Of a stretch of 9,773 nt of DNA, positions 8,522 to 9,773 are shown piece after piece (the first letter of the stretch is position 1; each line of letters begins with the position of its first letter). Location: assembly GCA_011777135.1 (NCBI GenBank), contig JAABVY010000324.1, forward strand, positions 4,877 to 14,649, in the 5' to 3' direction. Under the pieces are notes generated by a model. That model worked only from the letters and a program-made list of their open reading frames with translations, searched no databases and was not told where the DNA came from. The DNA comes from Candidatus Zixiibacteriota bacterium. Its GTDB lineage: Bacteria; Zixibacteria; MSB-5A5; JAABVY01. The position numbers were made by a program, and so were the translations under genes.

Positions 8522-8523
8522 GA
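8520..8523 (+). promoter_or_regulatory. Ribosome binding site for the STAS gene overlapping the parA-like stop codon
   Basis: AGGA sits 6 nt before the ATG at 8530 and shares bases with the TAG stop of the ATPase gene, which suits coupled translation. A second, stronger AGGAG at 8537-8541 lies 6 nt before an in-frame ATG at 8548. Both starts leave the STAS domain intact, so the start is undecided. Confidence 0.55.
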
Positions 8524-8529
8524 ATTATT

Positions 8530-9255
8530 ATGGCTCAGGAGAATAAAATGGATGAAATCAAGATATCTCTGGACGCCGGCGGCACAGACGGCGGGATATC
8601 GGTTGTCAGAGTAGACGGCGTAATTGATACAATGACTTCCAGTGAGCTGGAGAAAGTCATGAGCTCATTGATTGATCAAGCGCGCTACAATATTGTAATC
8701 GATCTCGGCGGTGTGGATTATATATCATCAGCGGGATGGGGAATCTTTATTTCCAACATCCGTGAAATTCGTCAAAACGAAGGGGATCTTAAGCTCGCGG
8801 GCATGATTCCCAATGTGTATGAAATATATGAACTCCTGGAATTCGATTCGATTTTGAGGGCGTTTGAGAATGTTGAGAAGGCCAAAAGTGATTTCAATAT
8901 CTCCCTGCTCCCTGAAAAGAAAAGTGAGAGGCCGCCCGAAGTAAGAACCTCCACCGAGATTATTGAGGAGGAGCAGAATCAAGCGCCGGCTGTCGAGAAT
9001 GTATCCGAGCCGGAGATAGACAAGGAATCGACAGCCTCAGAAATGGAGAACATACCTGAGGTCAGCAGCGAGGAGCAACGGATTCTGGATCTGGCTGCCG
9101 ATGATCCTTTTCTTTCGATTCGCGAAATGAAAAAGATACTCAATTCAGAAGCCGGGGATTTTCCCAAATTGGGATGGTGGAAGATCCGGAGAATTCTTAA
9201 GGAACACGATATCCTGTCCAAGAAAAAGCGCTTCAGATATGCGCGCAAAAAATAG
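8530..9255 (+). CDS. STAS-domain anti-sigma-antagonist-like protein with C-terminal winged-helix-like domain
   Basis: 241 residues. About residues 7-117 form a STAS domain, with VVRVDGVIDTMTS early, IVIDLGGVDYISSAGWGIF at the functional loop, and LKLAGM later. By alignment with the DSSG site of SpoIIAA, S67 (or neighbouring S66) is the probable phosphorylated serine. A Glu/Pro/Ser-rich, likely disordered linker (about 118-178) leads to a C-terminal domain (181-241) resembling a transposase-type winged helix: DDPFLSIREMKKIL, GWWKIRRILKEHDI, then a basic tail KKKRFRYARKK. Classical antagonists such as SpoIIAA and RsbV are about 110-120 residues and have no such extension. The probable regulator is the kinase/phosphatase at 4957-7788, two genes upstream in the same run. 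DNA binding by the tail is inferred; the STAS call is strong. An alternative start at 8548 would give 235 residues. Confidence 0.9.
   Translation: MAQENKMDEIKISLDAGGTDGGISVVRVDGVIDTMTSSELEKVMSSLIDQARYNIVIDLGGVDYISSAGWGIFISNIREIRQNEGDLKLAGMIPNVYEIYELLEFDSILRAFENVEKAKSDFNISLLPEKKSERPPEVRTSTEIIEEEQNQAPAVENVSEPEIDKESTASEMENIPEVSSEEQRILDLAADDPFLSIREMKKILNSEAGDFPKLGWWKIRRILKEHDILSKKKRFRYARKK
9061..9252 (+). other. Coding segment for the winged-helix-like C-terminal domain of the STAS protein
   Basis: Residues 178-241 align by eye with residues 718-780 of the kinase/phosphatase. Matching positions include the Pro after the first helix (P193/P734), the Lys-Lys pair (K201-K202/K742-K743), L204/L745, S206/S747, and the closing L223/L764 with an Arg and Tyr near the end. 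That is about a dozen identities over some 62 positions. Both resemble the second HTH of IS481/IS3-type transposases. Confidence 0.5.
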
Positions 9256-9273
9256 AATGATGCGTTTGTGCCG

Positions 9274-9280
9274 GGAGGAG
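9274..9280 (+). promoter_or_regulatory. Strong ribosome binding site for the last gene
   Basis: GGAGGAG is a near-perfect Shine-Dalgarno sequence 8 nt before the ATG at 9289. This decides the start over the in-frame GTG at 9268, which lies before the site, and over the out-of-frame ATG at 9284, which meets a stop after ten codons. Confidence 0.75.
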
Positions 9281-9288
9281 CACATGCT

Positions 9289-9773
9289 ATGCTCGGTTTG
9301 GATCGACCACATCTAATCCTCATATTGGGCCTTGCTCTTTGCTGTCTTGCTCTGGTGCTGCTGGTCATACTTCTTTATATGAAGTATGCAGCCGCACGCA
9401 GGCAGGCTGAGAGCAGCGAGGATATTCTCCAGAGAATTTATTTTGATATCAAGGATTCCCTGACCAATACGATTTCTTCCGGCAGTCCCTTCCGCCATAC
9501 TGCCGCGGACTACAACAACTCTGTATCACGCCATTTCGGAATCAGGAGATTAGCTATATATATAAGCAGCCGCAGCAAATATACTCCTTTGATATGGCAC
9601 AATATTGATCTGCCGGGCATCAATAAGCTGTATTTTAATCCTGGTTCTGAGCTCGTCAAGAAACTGACTCACGAGGGACAGCCGGTATGGTTTGATGAGG
9701 ATAAGCCGCATGATAACCTGGCCCGCCTGCTGTATGAGAAACTGGATATGAAGGTTGTCCTGCCAATAATGTT
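9289..9773 (+). CDS. Membrane-anchored GAF-like sensor protein, 3'-truncated by the window end
   Basis: 161 residues are visible and the frame is still open at the end. One strongly hydrophobic segment (about residues 9-30) is followed by Lys and Arg-Arg, so the rest should be cytoplasmic. A short helical linker (about 38-65) leads to a region from about 75 onward with a GAF-like pattern: FGIRRLAIYISS as the first strands, a helix with GSELVKKL, then a 'GQPVWFDED' strand, and KLDMKVVLPIM as the later strand that usually ends with a Pro and an aliphatic residue. GAF domains bind small ligands or mediate dimerisation ahead of phosphatase, kinase or cyclase domains, but the output domain is not in view. 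The gene starts 33 nt after the STAS gene, so it is probably in the same operon and may be another input into the switch. The GAF call is moderate. Confidence 0.7.
   Translation, partial: MLGLDRPHLILILGLALCCLALVLLVILLYMKYAAARRQAESSEDILQRIYFDIKDSLTNTISSGSPFRHTAADYNNSVSRHFGIRRLAIYISSRSKYTPLIWHNIDLPGINKLYFNPGSELVKKLTHEGQPVWFDEDKPHDNLARLLYEKLDMKVVLPIM

Noticed and set aside
7781..8529. Chromosome-partitioning locus with parS sites
   Set aside because: No ParB gene and no sequence like the consensus parS palindrome was found by eye in the window, so a segregation role is not supported.
9256..9288. Terminator or promoter in the longest gap
   Set aside because: The 33-nt gap has no convincing hairpin with a T run and no clear -35/-10 pair; it mainly holds the ribosome site of the next gene.
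9257..9316. Small open frame starting ATGATG between the STAS and GAF-like genes
   Set aside because: It gives only about 19 codons, overlaps the next gene out of frame and has no ribosome site of its own. The GGAGGAG inside it serves ATG 9289.

Overview
The window is one continuous, plus-strand, tightly packed gene run, with no intergenic space longer than 33 nt. It holds the 3' end of a very long secreted/surface protein gene, four complete genes and the 5' end of a sixth. The first gene product ends in a YPNPFNP-type C-terminal sorting-like domain. The second belongs to the PorV/PorQ family. Together these point to a bacterium of the Fibrobacterota-Chlorobiota-Bacteroidota (FCB) group with a type IX-like secretion pathway, perhaps a candidate phylum such as a Zixibacteria-like lineage. 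The phylum-level placement is inference only.

Layout: (1) 1-3114, a secreted multi-Ig-like protein lacking its N-terminus, with a FlgD-like/sorting C-terminal domain. (2) 3115-4947, a PorV/PorQ-like outer-membrane barrel fused to a coiled coil and about five TPRs. (3) 4957-7788, a membrane protein that joins an RsbW-type kinase domain, two membrane segments around an extracytoplasmic sensor region, HAMP, a SpoIIE/RsbU-type PP2C phosphatase and a transposase-like double helix-turn-helix. (4) 7781-8521, an orphan ParA/Soj-type ATPase. (5) 8530-9255, a STAS anti-sigma-antagonist-like protein with a C-terminal winged-helix-like domain. (6) 9289 to the window end, a membrane-anchored GAF-like sensor protein, cut by the edge.

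Genes 3 and 5 form a plausible self-contained partner-switching pair. The kinase and phosphatase domains of gene 3 would phosphorylate and dephosphorylate the STAS serine of gene 5 in response to a signal outside the cytoplasm. No sigma factor is encoded here. Instead, both partners carry DNA-binding-like domains resembling those that precede the DDE domain of IS481/IS3-type transposases, and a ParA ATPase is encoded between them. The most interesting reading is a membrane-tethered switch that acts on DNA, or is positioned on the nucleoid, directly and without a sigma factor. It would be co-expressed with a surface cargo protein and a PorV-like transporter component. That combined function is inference; the domains themselves are read from the sequence.

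No RNA genes, CRISPR arrays, insertion sequences, promoters or convincing terminators were seen. The gene run appears to start before and continue beyond the window.
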